Below are positions 35,322 to 43,794 of a stretch of DNA of 43,794 nucleotides, one piece after another (position 1 is the stretch's first letter; every line of letters starts with the position of its first letter). The notes under the pieces are model-generated. The model did not search any database and was not told the DNA's origin. It saw only the letters and a program-made list of their open reading frames with translations. This stretch comes from Faecalimicrobium dakarense. Its GTDB lineage: Bacteria; Bacillota; Clostridia; Peptostreptococcales; Peptostreptococcaceae. The stretch spans positions 1-43,794 of the forward strand of contig NZ_HG529262.1 of the NCBI RefSeq assembly GCF_000499525.1, in the 5' to 3' direction. The position numbers and the translations under genes are program-made.

Positions 35322-36732
35322 AGACAATAGCTACAAAGCGGTTATGAATAGAAAAAATGAAATTATGAAAAATGCAATAGGAATAGATTATGCTTTATTT
35401 GAAAATGAGGGAATATCTTTTGATTATGAAAAAATGATGAGAGAAACAGGATATTCTTTAGAAGAAATAGAAAAAATTCAATCAAATTATGCAGTAGGAA
35501 ATACACCTATAATAGAACTTAAAAATATAAGTGATTTAGCTAGAAAAATATCACCAGAAGGTAAGGGAGCAAGAATATTTATAAAAGATGAAGCAGCTAA
35601 TGCATCTGGAAGCTTTAAGGCAAGAAGAGCAGCAACTGCTGTATATCATGCTAAAAGAAAAGGATATAAAGGTGTAATAGCAGCAACTAGTGGAAATTAT
35701 GGAGCTGCAGTAGCATCTCAAGCAGCTATGCAAGGTCTTAAATGTATAATAGTTCAAGAATGTTATGACAGTAAAGGAATTGGTCAACCAGAAATAATAG
35801 AAAAGGCAAGAAAGTGTGAAGCTTATGGAGCGGAAGTTGTTCAGTTAACAGTAGGTCCAGAATTATTTTATACATTTTTACTTATGTTAGAAGAAACAGG
35901 ATACTTTAATGCATCACTTTATTCTCCATTTGGAATAGCAGGAGTAGAAACGCTAGGATATGAAATAGCTATGCAATTTAGAGAAAGAATAGGAAAAGAT
36001 CCAGATGTAGTAGTATGTACCAATGCAGGTGGAGGAAACTTAACTGGAACCGCAAGAGGTCTTATAAAAGCTGGAGCAACTGATACAAAAGTAGTAGGAG
36101 CTAGTGTTAATTTAAAAGGACTTCATATGGCTAGTGATAATCAGTTTAACAAAAAATCTTTTACAACAGGTCATACTGGATTTGGAATCCCATTTTCCAC
36201 TTGGCCAGATAGATCTGATGTGCCAAGATCTGCTGCAAGGCCACTTAGATATATGGATAGATATGTAACTGTAAATCAAGGTGAAGTATTTTATATGACA
36301 GAACTTTTGGCACAACTTGAAGGATTAGAGAGAGGGCCAGCTGGTAATACATCTTTAACTGCTGCATTTTGTTTAGCTCAAGAACTAGATGAAGATCAAG
36401 TTATAGTAGTTCAAGAAACAGAATATACAGGAGCTGGAAAACACATAAATCCACAGCTTACATTTGCTCGTGAAAATGGAGTAGAAATAAAGTTTGGAAA
36501 TCCACAAGAAGAAATCTGTGGTCAAAACTTAATACTACCATATCATCCAAATTTAATAAAAATTAATGAAATAAATATTGATAAAATAAGAAAATCTTAT
36601 ATAAAAAATGCGATAGAAAATAATCATATAGAACAATTAAGTAAACAAGACATAGAGTTTTTAGCTAAAGATAGTAAATCTAGTAAAGAATTTGTAACAG
36701 AAGTTTCTAAAGAAATACTATGTACAATTTAG
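35314..36732 (+). CDS. ortB: 2-amino-4-ketopentanoate thiolase, beta subunit (PLP)
   Basis: The catalytic subunit of the thiolase, a fold-type II PLP enzyme of 472 residues related to threonine synthase and diaminopropionate ammonia-lyase. The PLP Schiff-base lysine is K102 in ASGSFKARRA. The PLP phosphate site reads TNAGGGNLTGTARG. Another conserved stretch is AATSGNYGAAVASQAAM, the substrate-binding loop. The C-terminal part, after YHPNLIKINEIN, is a helical extension. GGAGGT precedes the ATG. The gene overlaps ortA and is followed 10 bases later by oraS. The overall reaction yields alanine and acetyl-CoA, linking ornithine to energy-yielding acetate formation. Confidence 0.93.
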   Translation: MIKDNSYKAVMNRKNEIMKNAIGIDYALFENEGISFDYEKMMRETGYSLEEIEKIQSNYAVGNTPIIELKNISDLARKISPEGKGARIFIKDEAANASGSFKARRAATAVYHAKRKGYKGVIAATSGNYGAAVASQAAMQGLKCIIVQECYDSKGIGQPEIIEKARKCEAYGAEVVQLTVGPELFYTFLLMLEETGYFNASLYSPFGIAGVETLGYEIAMQFRERIGKDPDVVVCTNAGGGNLTGTARGLIKAGATDTKVVGASVNLKGLHMASDNQFNKKSFTTGHTGFGIPFSTWPDRSDVPRSAARPLRYMDRYVTVNQGEVFYMTELLAQLEGLERGPAGNTSLTAAFCLAQELDEDQVIVVQETEYTGAGKHINPQLTFARENGVEIKFGNPQEEICGQNLILPYHPNLIKINEINIDKIRKSYIKNAIENNHIEQLSKQDIEFLAKDSKSSKEFVTEVSKEILCTI

Positions 36733-36742
36733 GGGGATAGAT

Positions 36743-37117
36743 ATGAAAAAGAGATTAGATGATTATAAAGAAAGAAGAGCTCATTTAGCTAATTTAAGTG
36801 ATGAAGAGTTACATGCAAGATTTTGGAAATTAGCAGAGGAAATAGTTGATCCAATGCTAGAATTAGGTAGAAAAAATACATCTCCATCAATAGAAAGATC
36901 AGTACTTTTAAGAATGGGATTTTCATCACTTGAAGCTAAGGAAATAGTTAATGTAGTACTAGAAAAAGGGCTTATAAGTAAGGGAGCAGGTCATGTTGTT
37001 TATAGATTAGCAAAGGTTAAAAATATAAGTGTAAGAGATGCAGGAGTTAAATTAGCAAATGGAGAGTGTTTAGATGAAGTAGATAATCTATTTGGTAAGG
37101 AGGAAGCACCATGTTAA
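36743..37117 (+). CDS. oraS: D-ornithine 4,5-aminomutase, small subunit
   Basis: The S subunit of the adenosylcobalamin- and PLP-dependent aminomutase converting D-ornithine to 2,4-diaminopentanoate. The 124 residues match the known 120-residue-class subunit. The sequence is almost entirely helical, opening with KRLDDYKERRAHLANLSDEELHARFW and continuing with SVLLRMGFSSLEAKEIV and GHVVYRLAK. It carries no cofactor motif, in line with a structural role holding the PLP and B12 domains of OraE. AGGGGG precedes the ATG. It overlaps oraE by 7 bases. Confidence 0.93.
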   Translation: MKKRLDDYKERRAHLANLSDEELHARFWKLAEEIVDPMLELGRKNTSPSIERSVLLRMGFSSLEAKEIVNVVLEKGLISKGAGHVVYRLAKVKNISVRDAGVKLANGECLDEVDNLFGKEEAPC

Positions 37118-39339
37118 AAGAAAATAAAAAATTAGATATAGAGTATATATTAAAGGATTTAGAAAATTATAGGCCAAAGAGAAAAGGTTGGACTTGGAGA
37201 GAAAATGAAAAAGATTTAGAAATGGGACCTTTCAAATATCAAGATTGCTCAACTCCTCTAGTCGATAGTGTAGCTCTTCCATCAGCTAAATACTTTAATA
37301 ATATAGATCCTCAGCCTAAATGTGTAATAACTACTGAAATAGCTTCAGGTAGATTTGAAGATGATATAAGAAGAATGAGAATGGCAGCTCATCACGGAGC
37401 GGACCACATAATGGTTATAAGAACTGCTGGTCAATCTCACTTTGATGGCCTTATAGAAGGTACACCTCAGGGTATAGGTGGAGTTCCAATAACTAGAAAA
37501 CAAGTTAGAGCACAAAGAAAAGCTCTTGATTTTATAGAAGAAGAAGTTGGAAGACCAATAAATTACCATTCCTATGTAAGTGGAGTTGCAGGGCCTGAAG
37601 TTGCTGTGATGTTTGCAGAAGAAGGAATAAATGGAGCTCATCAAGACCCGCAATATAATGTACTTTATAGAAATATAAATATGATAAGATCATTTGTTGA
37701 TGCTTGTGAAGCTAAAAATATAATGGCATTTTCTAACATGGCTCAAATAGATGGTGCTCATAATGCTAATGCAACTGCAAGAGAAGCTTGGAAGGTTATG
37801 CCAGAGCTTATGGTACAACATGCACTAAACTCAATATTCTCATATAAAGTTGGAATTAAAAAAGATAATATTTGCCTTTCAACAGTTCCTCCAACAGCTC
37901 CACCAGCTCCATGTTTAACATTAGACCTTCCTTATGCAGTGGCACTTAGAGAATTATTTAGTGAATATAAAATGAGAGCTCAAATGAACACTAAATATAT
38001 GGATTCTTCAACTAGAGAGGCTACGGTAACTCATGTACTTAATTTATTAACATCAGTTTTAACAAGAGCGGATATACAGTCAACTATAACTCCTGATGAA
38101 GGAAGAAATGTACCTTGGCACATGTACAATATAGAAGCATGTGATACTGCTAAGCAAGCATTAGTTGGTATGGATGGCTTAATGGATATGATAGAACTAA
38201 AAGAAACTGGTGCATTAAGAGATATGTCTAGAGAGTTAAAAGAAAGAGCTGTTTTATATATGGAAGAAATACTAGAAGTTGGTGGATATTTTGAAGCTGT
38301 TGAAAAAGGATTCTTTGTTGATTCAGGAAATTATCCAGAAAGAAATGGTGATGGAATATCTAGAAAGATAAAAGAGGGAGTAGGTGCAGGAACAGTTTAT
38401 GAAAGAGATGAAGATTATCTAGCACCAGTAACTGCCCACTTTGGATACAACAACGTAGATCAATATGATGAAACTTGTTCATTAAATCCTTCTAAGTTAA
38501 TAGATGGATGTACGTTTGAAAATCCAGATAAAATAATATATATAGATGAGTTAGATGAAGTTGATAATGTAAATGTAAGACTTAAAGAAACTGAAGAATT
38601 CAGAAATTCTACTAAAATAAAACCAGAAATGGAATGGTGTGCAGATGGTACAGTAATGATTACTATGATGCTACCAACAGATAAGAGAACCGCTGAATTT
38701 GCAGCAATAGAATTTGCTAAGAATATGAATTTAGAAGAAGTTGAAGTTATAAGTAGAGAAGTAATGCACTCAGATGAAGGAACTAGAGTTGAACTAAAAG
38801 GTAAAGTTGGATTTAGTATAGATATAAATGATTTAGTAATACCAGAAGAACAAAAGATAATGACTGATGATGAAATAAGAGCAGATATAGAAGCAATACC
38901 TATGAAAATAGTTTGTGCAACAGTTGGAGAAGACGAACACTCTGTTGGGCTTAGAGAAATAATAGATATTAAGCATGGTGGTATAGAAAAATATGGTATA
39001 GAATGTCATTACCTTGGAACTTCAGTTCCAGTTGAAAAATTAGTAAATGCAGCAATTGAACTAAATGCTGATGCAATATTAGCTTCAACAATAATAAGCC
39101 ATGATGATATACATTATAAAAATATGAAAAAAATGCATGAATATTGTATAGAAAAAGGTATAAGAGATAAAGTTATAATAGCTTGTGGAGGGACACAAGT
39201 AACGCCTGAGATTGCAGTTGAACAAGGTATGGATGCTGGATTTGGTAGAAATGATAGAGGAGTAAATGTTGCAACATTCTTAGTTGAAAAAAGAAGAGAA
39301 AATTTTAAAAAACAATTAGCTGAAAGCGAAAATAACTAG
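37111..39339 (+). CDS. oraE: D-ornithine 4,5-aminomutase, large subunit
   Basis: The catalytic subunit of the B12/PLP aminomutase, 742 residues. The N-terminal TIM barrel binds PLP and substrate (HHGADHIMVIRTAGQSHFDGL, SYVSGVAGPEVAVMFAEEG). The C-terminal Rossmann domain starts near residue 590 and holds the B12-binding DxHxxG motif as DEHSVG at 608-613. H610 is the expected cobalt ligand, and K621, 11 residues later, is the expected PLP lysine. This spacing equals that of His618 and Lys629 in the Clostridium sticklandii enzyme. Further B12 contacts are YLGTSVP, ASTIISH and IACGGTQVT. AAGGAGG lies before the ATG inside oraS. All key residues are present, so the enzyme should be active. Confidence 0.95.
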   Translation: MLKENKKLDIEYILKDLENYRPKRKGWTWRENEKDLEMGPFKYQDCSTPLVDSVALPSAKYFNNIDPQPKCVITTEIASGRFEDDIRRMRMAAHHGADHIMVIRTAGQSHFDGLIEGTPQGIGGVPITRKQVRAQRKALDFIEEEVGRPINYHSYVSGVAGPEVAVMFAEEGINGAHQDPQYNVLYRNINMIRSFVDACEAKNIMAFSNMAQIDGAHNANATAREAWKVMPELMVQHALNSIFSYKVGIKKDNICLSTVPPTAPPAPCLTLDLPYAVALRELFSEYKMRAQMNTKYMDSSTREATVTHVLNLLTSVLTRADIQSTITPDEGRNVPWHMYNIEACDTAKQALVGMDGLMDMIELKETGALRDMSRELKERAVLYMEEILEVGGYFEAVEKGFFVDSGNYPERNGDGISRKIKEGVGAGTVYERDEDYLAPVTAHFGYNNVDQYDETCSLNPSKLIDGCTFENPDKIIYIDELDEVDNVNVRLKETEEFRNSTKIKPEMEWCADGTVMITMMLPTDKRTAEFAAIEFAKNMNLEEVEVISREVMHSDEGTRVELKGKVGFSIDINDLVIPEEQKIMTDDEIRADIEAIPMKIVCATVGEDEHSVGLREIIDIKHGGIEKYGIECHYLGTSVPVEKLVNAAIELNADAILASTIISHDDIHYKNMKKMHEYCIEKGIRDKVIIACGGTQVTPEIAVEQGMDAGFGRNDRGVNVATFLVEKRRENFKKQLAESENN

Positions 39340-39342
39340 GAT

Positions 39343-40734
39343 ATGAAAATAGATGTATTAGTTGCTGAGATAGGCTCTACAACAACAGTTGTAAATGCCA
39401 TCGAAGGTATAAACTCTGATAATCCTAAATTTATTGGTCAAGGTCAAGCTCCAACAACTGTATTTGAAGGCGGAGATGTTAGAAATGGTCTAGAAGGAGC
39501 AATTTCTAATTTAGCTAAAACTTTAGGCGCAGAAAGTATAGAATATGATGACATGTTTGCAACGTCTAGTGCAGCAGGTGGACTTAAGATGACTGTTCAC
39601 GGATTAGTATATGACATGACGGCTAAAGCTGCAAAAGAGGCAGCATTAGGTGCAGGTGCAGTTATACATAAAGTAACTGCAGGTAAACTAAGAAGAACTG
39701 ATATAAAAGAAATTAAGGAAATTAAGCCCAATATCATATTAATAGCAGGTGGAGTAGATTATGGGGAACGTGATACTGCTATATATAATGCAGAGCTTAT
39801 TGCAGGTTTAAACCTTGGAGTTCCTGTGATATATGCAGGAAACATTGAAAATAAAGAAGAGATAAAATTAATATTTGAAGATACAAATTATAAATTGTAT
39901 ATAGTTGATAATGTTTATCCTAAGATAGATTTATTAAACATAGAACCAACTAGAGATGTTATTCAAAAAGTATTTGAAGAACATATAACTAATGCACCAG
40001 GAATGCAACATATAAAAGAAATGGTAAATGAACATATAACACCAACACCAGGTGCAGTTATGGAATCTGCAAAACTTTTAAAAAACTATCTAGGAGACTT
40101 AATGGTTATAGATGTTGGAGGAGCTACAACTGATATACACTCTGTTACAGAAGGAAGTGAAGGAGTAAGTAGAATATTAGTAAATCCAGAACCTATTGCT
40201 AAAAGAAGTGTTGAAGGTGATTTGGGTGTTTACGTTAATATGAGAAATATTGTCAATTTAATTGGCAAAGAAGAATTGCAAAAAGAGCTGATAGATTTAA
40301 ATATAGATGAAATAATGAATGACTATTTACCAATACCAAAAACACAACAGCAAATAAAATTTGTTGAAAGACTTACAAAAGAAGCAGTACTTAGAGCAAC
40401 TAAAAGGCATGCAGGAATTATTAGAAATGTATATGGAACAAGCGGTAAAAGTAAAATAGCTGAAGGTAAGGATTTAACAGAAGTTAAATATATTGTAGGA
40501 ACGGGTGGAGCTCTTACAAGGTTACCACAAAGAATTGAGATTATGAAATATATTAGCGAATACAATAGAAATAAAGATGTGCTATTTCCAAAGTCAAAAG
40601 CAAAAATACTAGTAGATAATGATTATATTATGGCATCTCTTGGAGTACTGTCTAAAAAATATGAGATAGCATCTCTAAAACTTATGCTAAAGAGCTTAGA
40701 TTTAGAGGAGGATAAATTATGTATCCAAGGTTAG
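39343..40734 (+). CDS. MutL/GlmL-like ASKHA ATPase of the ornithine operon
   Basis: An actin/Hsp70-fold ATPase of 463 residues from the glutamate mutase MutL family, always found beside B12-dependent aminomutases or mutases. It probably reactivates OraE when damaged cobalamin is bound, by analogy with B12 enzyme reactivases; this is not proven. The phosphate-1 loop is VLVAEIGSTTTVVNA at the N-terminus and the phosphate-2 loop is VIDVGGATTDIHS in the middle. The C-terminal GTGGALTRLP is the adenosine motif. The ribosome binding site is unusually close to the start: TAGGA overlaps the oraE stop and ends 1 base before the ATG. Translation therefore probably depends on coupling to oraE. Confidence 0.9.
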   Translation: MKIDVLVAEIGSTTTVVNAIEGINSDNPKFIGQGQAPTTVFEGGDVRNGLEGAISNLAKTLGAESIEYDDMFATSSAAGGLKMTVHGLVYDMTAKAAKEAALGAGAVIHKVTAGKLRRTDIKEIKEIKPNIILIAGGVDYGERDTAIYNAELIAGLNLGVPVIYAGNIENKEEIKLIFEDTNYKLYIVDNVYPKIDLLNIEPTRDVIQKVFEEHITNAPGMQHIKEMVNEHITPTPGAVMESAKLLKNYLGDLMVIDVGGATTDIHSVTEGSEGVSRILVNPEPIAKRSVEGDLGVYVNMRNIVNLIGKEELQKELIDLNIDEIMNDYLPIPKTQQQIKFVERLTKEAVLRATKRHAGIIRNVYGTSGKSKIAEGKDLTEVKYIVGTGGALTRLPQRIEIMKYISEYNRNKDVLFPKSKAKILVDNDYIMASLGVLSKKYEIASLKLMLKSLDLEEDKLCIQG

Positions 40735-41813
40735 AAATTAATGTAGATAAGCTAAAAAAAAATGTAGCTGTTGTATCAGATATTTGTAAAAGTCATAATA
40801 TGGATATGGCCATGGTTACAAAATCATATTGTGCTATACCGGAAGTTGTAGAAGAAATAACTAAAGAAAATGTTGATTATATAGCAGATTCTAGAGTTGA
40901 AAATTTAAAAAGTTTATCTCATATAAATTTACCTAAAATATTACTTAGAATACCAATGATTAGTGAAATCAGTGATGTTATAAAATACTCAGATATTAGT
41001 TTTAACTCAGAAATTAAAACTATATATAAACTAAATGAAGAAGCAAAAAAGCATGATATAATTCATAAAGTTGTTGTAATGGTTGACTTGGGAGATTTAA
41101 GAGAAGGATATTTTAAAGAAGAAGAATTATTAAGTGTGGTAGAAGAAATATTAAAATTAGAAAATATAAAGCTATATGGTATAGCCACTAACTTAACATG
41201 CTACGGTGCAATAATACCATCTAATGATAACCTTGGGAGATTAGCAAACTTAGCTAAAAAAATAGAAAATAAATATAATATAGTATTAGATTTTGTATCT
41301 GGCGGAAATTCAAGTTCAATTTATTTAGTACAGTCATTTGAAATGCCTTATGGAATAACAAATTTGAGGCCCGGAGAAGCTATAGCACTTGGACGTGAAA
41401 CGGCATATGGTAAGATATTAGAAGGAGCCTATCAAGATGTATTTAAGTTAGTATGCGAGATAGTTGAAAATAAAGAAAAGCCATCTCTTCCAATCGGTGA
41501 AATTGGTGTAGATGCCTTTGGAAATAAGCCAGAGTATGAAGATAAAGGTATACTAAAAAGGGCAATAGTGGCTATTGGAAGACAGGATATAGACATAACA
41601 TCCATTAATCCAATAGATAAAGATATAGAAATATTGGGGGCAAGTTCAGACCATATGATACTTAATGTGAGCGGATGCAGTAAAAAGTATGATATTGGTG
41701 ATACGGTTGATTTTAATGTTGAATATGGGGGATTAGTAAGTGCAGCAACTAGCAAGTATGTGCATAAAAAAATAGTATATGGTGAGTATAAAAAAGTAGA
41801 ATTAGCGCATTAA
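40719..41813 (+). CDS. orr: Ornithine racemase (PLP, alanine-racemase fold)
   Basis: Interconversion of L- and D-ornithine, feeding the D-specific aminomutase. The 364-residue protein has the fold-type III TIM barrel. The PLP lysine is K35 in AMVTKSYCAIPEVV. Later landmarks are VMVDLGDLREGYF, FVSGGNSSSIYLV (phosphate site) and ITNLRPGEAIALGRETAYG, all typical of the ornithine/YhfX-like branch rather than alanine racemase. GAGGAGG precedes the ATG inside the preceding gene, which it overlaps by 16 bases. It is the last gene of the operon; a strong terminator follows. Ornithine specificity is supported by its place in the cluster. Confidence 0.93.
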   Translation: MYPRLEINVDKLKKNVAVVSDICKSHNMDMAMVTKSYCAIPEVVEEITKENVDYIADSRVENLKSLSHINLPKILLRIPMISEISDVIKYSDISFNSEIKTIYKLNEEAKKHDIIHKVVVMVDLGDLREGYFKEEELLSVVEEILKLENIKLYGIATNLTCYGAIIPSNDNLGRLANLAKKIENKYNIVLDFVSGGNSSSIYLVQSFEMPYGITNLRPGEAIALGRETAYGKILEGAYQDVFKLVCEIVENKEKPSLPIGEIGVDAFGNKPEYEDKGILKRAIVAIGRQDIDITSINPIDKDIEILGASSDHMILNVSGCSKKYDIGDTVDFNVEYGGLVSAATSKYVHKKIVYGEYKKVELAH

Positions 41814-41815
41814 GC

Positions 41816-41851
41816 AAAAAGGTTACCAAAAGATTTTTTGGTAACCTTTTT
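41816..41851 (+). terminator. Terminator of the ornithine operon
   Basis: GGTTACCAAAA (41821-41831) pairs with TTTTGGTAACC (41836-41846), flanked by A5 and T5. Confidence 0.9.
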
Positions 41852-41932
41852 ATATACAAAATATTACAATATAAAATATAAGTTATAATGTGGTATATTA
41901 ATATATATAAAATAATTAAAGGCGTTTATAAT

Positions 41933-42004
41933 ATGGAAATAATGATTGTGTATGTTTTGATGGTAGTAACGATAGTTTTGGTGATTTTTAATAAGTTTAT
42001 ATAA
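41933..42004 (+). CDS. Possible 23-residue membrane peptide
   Basis: The frame from ATG 41933 encodes MEIMIVYVLMVVTIV and a short tail LVIFNKFI before TAA, a single hydrophobic helix with a basic C-terminus. AAAGGCG lies 8 bases before the ATG. It precedes the next gene by 37 bases. The size and weak ribosome binding site make it uncertain; it could be a leader peptide or a chance frame. Confidence 0.35.
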   Translation: MEIMIVYVLMVVTIVLVIFNKFI

Positions 42005-42041
42005 ATAAGAGTGCAAAAGGATATGAAAATTAGGGGGAATG

Positions 42042-43250
42042 ATGAATTATATTTTATCAATTTTGGGGCATTGGATATTTTTAGTAGTAGGTCTTATATA
42101 TATTTATACTAAAAGAGAAGAAGATGAAAATAATTTAGGATGGAAAGTAATAGGCTTTTATTTGCTAGGGTCATTTAGTTTAAATTTTAATACACAAAGT
42201 GTTTCTATTATATTACCAGCAGGATTTTGTTTTTATTATTTTATAATGAGAAATAAACCTAGATTAAATAAGGTAACTAAAAAGAGAGCAGCTATATTTG
42301 GAGTTATAATGCTTTATGTAGGAGTACTTAATGGGATAATTTATGAAAAAATAGAGTATAGAAACCATTTTATAATAACTAATAATAATAGTATTGATTA
42401 TATAAAAAATGATTGGAATACTATAAAAAATAGTTTAAATATAGATTATTCTGAGATGAAAGATTTTAATTTAGGATATAAAAAAGATGGTAGTATAGAA
42501 AATCTATATTATAGTGTATTAGGTAATGATAAACAATATCATATAACTTTTTATCCTGAAGGTGGAGAATATGATATATATGTTGAAAAAATAAGAAATG
42601 AAAATGAAATGAATATGTCTATTGGCTTTGACGATGATAGATTTAATCTAAGCACTGATCAATTTATGGATATAATAGAAAATACAAAATTTGAAAAATA
42701 TGAAGAAGCTGATAGTTATACTATTAAATATAGCAATCATATTTATACAGATACTTTAGAGGATAAAAAAGTATATGAAATAAATTATGATGACTATTCT
42801 ATAAAAGAACTTGTTTCAAAAAATAATATATACAGATATAGTCCTATAGTATATGTACCTATGAAAAAAGTAAGTGAAGGATCTTCTGATAGTATAAGTA
42901 TAGATCAGTATTTAGTATACTATAATTATAGTGAAGAAGAACACAATGATATAGTTATGTATGAAAACAAAGAGATTATAATAGAAGATATAGAAAATGG
43001 TATTAAAAAAGTAATTACAGACCCTTATGATGCAGAGACTATAGTAAAAAGTATGAAAGATAGCAGTTGGGCTGAAGTTAAAGATATAAATGTAAGTCTT
43101 GAGCCAAATTTATTTATAAAAGATAATGATGGTAATGTAATTGGATTATGTGAAAATGAAAGCTTTGCAAGACGAGATTTAGATGGTATTAGTGTATGGT
43201 ATATTGTTCCATCTAACTTGTATAATGATATAAAGTTATTTCTATATTAA
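42042..43250 (+). CDS. Membrane protein of unknown function
   Basis: From ATG 42042 it has 402 residues. This start is slightly favoured over ATG 42039 because GGGGG would be only one base from the latter. Three or four hydrophobic segments fill the first 105 residues (YILSILGHWIFLVVGLIYIYT, IIGFYLLGSFSL-like and AAIFGVIMLYVGVLNGIIY). The remaining 300 residues are a soluble, acidic, beta-rich domain with many Tyr, Asp and Lys residues (FYPEGGEYDIYVEKI and YTDTLEDKKVYEINYDDYSIKEL). No catalytic motif is visible. I do not recognise the family. It resembles the other anchored protein at 32803-33693 only in layout. Confidence 0.72.
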   Translation: MNYILSILGHWIFLVVGLIYIYTKREEDENNLGWKVIGFYLLGSFSLNFNTQSVSIILPAGFCFYYFIMRNKPRLNKVTKKRAAIFGVIMLYVGVLNGIIYEKIEYRNHFIITNNNSIDYIKNDWNTIKNSLNIDYSEMKDFNLGYKKDGSIENLYYSVLGNDKQYHITFYPEGGEYDIYVEKIRNENEMNMSIGFDDDRFNLSTDQFMDIIENTKFEKYEEADSYTIKYSNHIYTDTLEDKKVYEINYDDYSIKELVSKNNIYRYSPIVYVPMKKVSEGSSDSISIDQYLVYYNYSEEEHNDIVMYENKEIIIEDIENGIKKVITDPYDAETIVKSMKDSSWAEVKDINVSLEPNLFIKDNDGNVIGLCENESFARRDLDGISVWYIVPSNLYNDIKLFLY

Positions 43251-43272
43251 TGTATATAAAATCTGCTTAAAA

Positions 43273-43340
43273 TGAACTGAACCCCTTAAAGTAGGAACAG
43301 GAAAAAGAAACCTGTATAGTAATACTTTAAGGGGTAATTT
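43273..43340. repeat. Hairpin resembling an IS3/IS150-type terminal repeat
   Basis: ACCCCTTAAAGTA (43281-43293) pairs perfectly with TACTTTAAGGGGT (43323-43335), and ACAGG/CCTGT pairs inside around a 9-base A-rich loop. The left part, TGAACTGAACCCC, looks like ends of IS150-group elements. No transposase is present. An 18-codon frame from 43343 (MLISFKDNIKVAERFWKE) follows. It could be an IS remnant or tiny nonautonomous element, or simply the terminator of the upstream gene, since TAATTTTT follows. Confidence 0.5.
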
Positions 43341-43450
43341 TTATGTTAATTTCATTTAAAGACAATATTAAGGTTGCAGAAAGATTTTGGAAAGAATAGA
43401 CGAGTAATATATTAAAAAGAAAATAATTTAATTAGGAGGAAAATATTAAT

Positions 43451-43794
43451 ATGAAAAATAGTGATACTTTTAGATTTGAAAATAAAAATGATGATTTTCC
43501 GTTTTACAATAATCAACCACCTACCTTTAAGCCTTTAATAGGATTAGGTATTATAATTATAATAATAGGAAGCTTTTTTTATGAGGATAGGATTGCACAT
43601 TTAATACCAACTTTTATAGCACCTTTTTTTAACATAATTTTTCCATTAGCGCTTTTTATTCCAGTAGTAAAATCAAGCTGGACGAAAATTTTTAGAAAAA
43701 TATATTTAAAAGATTTATTATTAGTAGTTGCTGTACTTATAGTAAATCAGATTATTAGTATTATATTAGCATTATTATTAGTAAAATTTGCTGG
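43451..43794 (+). CDS. Membrane protein, truncated by the window edge (possible CPBP protease)
   Basis: Partial: 114 complete codons are visible and the frame stays open to the last base. TAGGAGGA lies 11 bases before the ATG. A hydrophilic N-terminal tail of about 27 residues (NSDTFRFENKNDDFPFYN) is followed by hydrophobic segments LIGLGIIIIIIGSFFY, LIPTFIAPFFNIIFPLALFI and LLLVVAVLIVNQIISIILAL. This arrangement resembles the start of CPBP-family intramembrane proteases, but the catalytic EExxxR region would lie beyond the window, so that name is a guess. Confidence 0.6.
   Translation, partial: MKNSDTFRFENKNDDFPFYNNQPPTFKPLIGLGIIIIIIGSFFYEDRIAHLIPTFIAPFFNIIFPLALFIPVVKSSWTKIFRKIYLKDLLLVVAVLIVNQIISIILALLLVKFA

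Noticed and set aside
35551-35787. Cys/Ser-rich minus-strand frame inside ortB
   Set aside because: An antisense shadow of a conserved PLP enzyme, without start signals.

Overview
The window is very AT-rich DNA with strong GGAGG-type ribosome binding sites, compact operons and U-tract hairpin terminators. It carries a complete oxidative ornithine fermentation operon, an in-frame UGA that looks like selenocysteine, a SpoVB-like flippase and BMP-type nucleoside lipoproteins. This points to an anaerobic, amino-acid-fermenting Clostridia member, most likely Peptostreptococcaceae (a relative of Clostridioides, Paraclostridium or Romboutsia). The species cannot be named from the sequence alone. No rRNA, tRNA, CRISPR array, prophage or intact insertion sequence was seen.

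Layout. (1) 1-3900: a BMP-family lipoprotein, then a PyrR-type transcription attenuator in front of codB-codA (cytosine uptake and deamination). (2) 4023-7704: an anchored alpha/beta hydrolase, a convergent SpoVB/MurJ-like flippase and the UV-damage endonuclease UvsE. (3) 7753-19757: a maltose/maltodextrin island with an ABC importer (binding protein and two permeases, no ATPase), a LacI-family repressor, beta-phosphoglucomutase, a GH65 phosphorylase, a PTS EIIBC, an EEP-family protein that is probably maltose-6'-phosphate phosphatase (MapP) and a GH13 alpha-glucosidase. Five copies of a TGCAAACG-ATTGCA-like operator and one cre-like site tie the island together. The inferred flux is PTS maltose-6'-P, then MapP to maltose, then phosphorolysis to glucose plus beta-glucose-1-P, then beta-PGM to glucose-6-P. 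(4) 19783-23316: ferritin, a Gfo/Idh/MocA oxidoreductase, a HesB-like selenoprotein, dCMP deaminase and a B3/B4-domain protein. (5) 23469-31223: a PAS-GGDEF-HD-GYP c-di-GMP protein, a second BMP lipoprotein, two small proteins, a secreted SH3-NlpC/P60 hydrolase, a DbpA-type helicase and a RelA/SpoT-type alarmone synthetase. (6) 31380-41851: a sigma-54 activator of RocR type, a membrane protein, then a -24/-12 promoter and the operon ord-ortA-ortB-oraS-oraE-mutL-like-orr, converting ornithine to alanine and acetyl-CoA. (7) 41852-43794: a tiny membrane ORF, a membrane protein, a strong hairpin resembling an IS3-type end, and the start of a membrane protein cut by the window edge.

The most notable items are the HesB-like gene, which standard gene calling would break at its UGA (a bacterial SECIS-like hairpin follows it, and the protein has no cysteine at all), the attenuator on codBA, the sigma-54 control of ornithine fermentation, and the phased operator pairs of the maltose island. 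Three genes (malG-like, pgmB, ferritin) carry single-base frameshifts, two of them in A8 runs. They are either sequencing errors or slippage sites.
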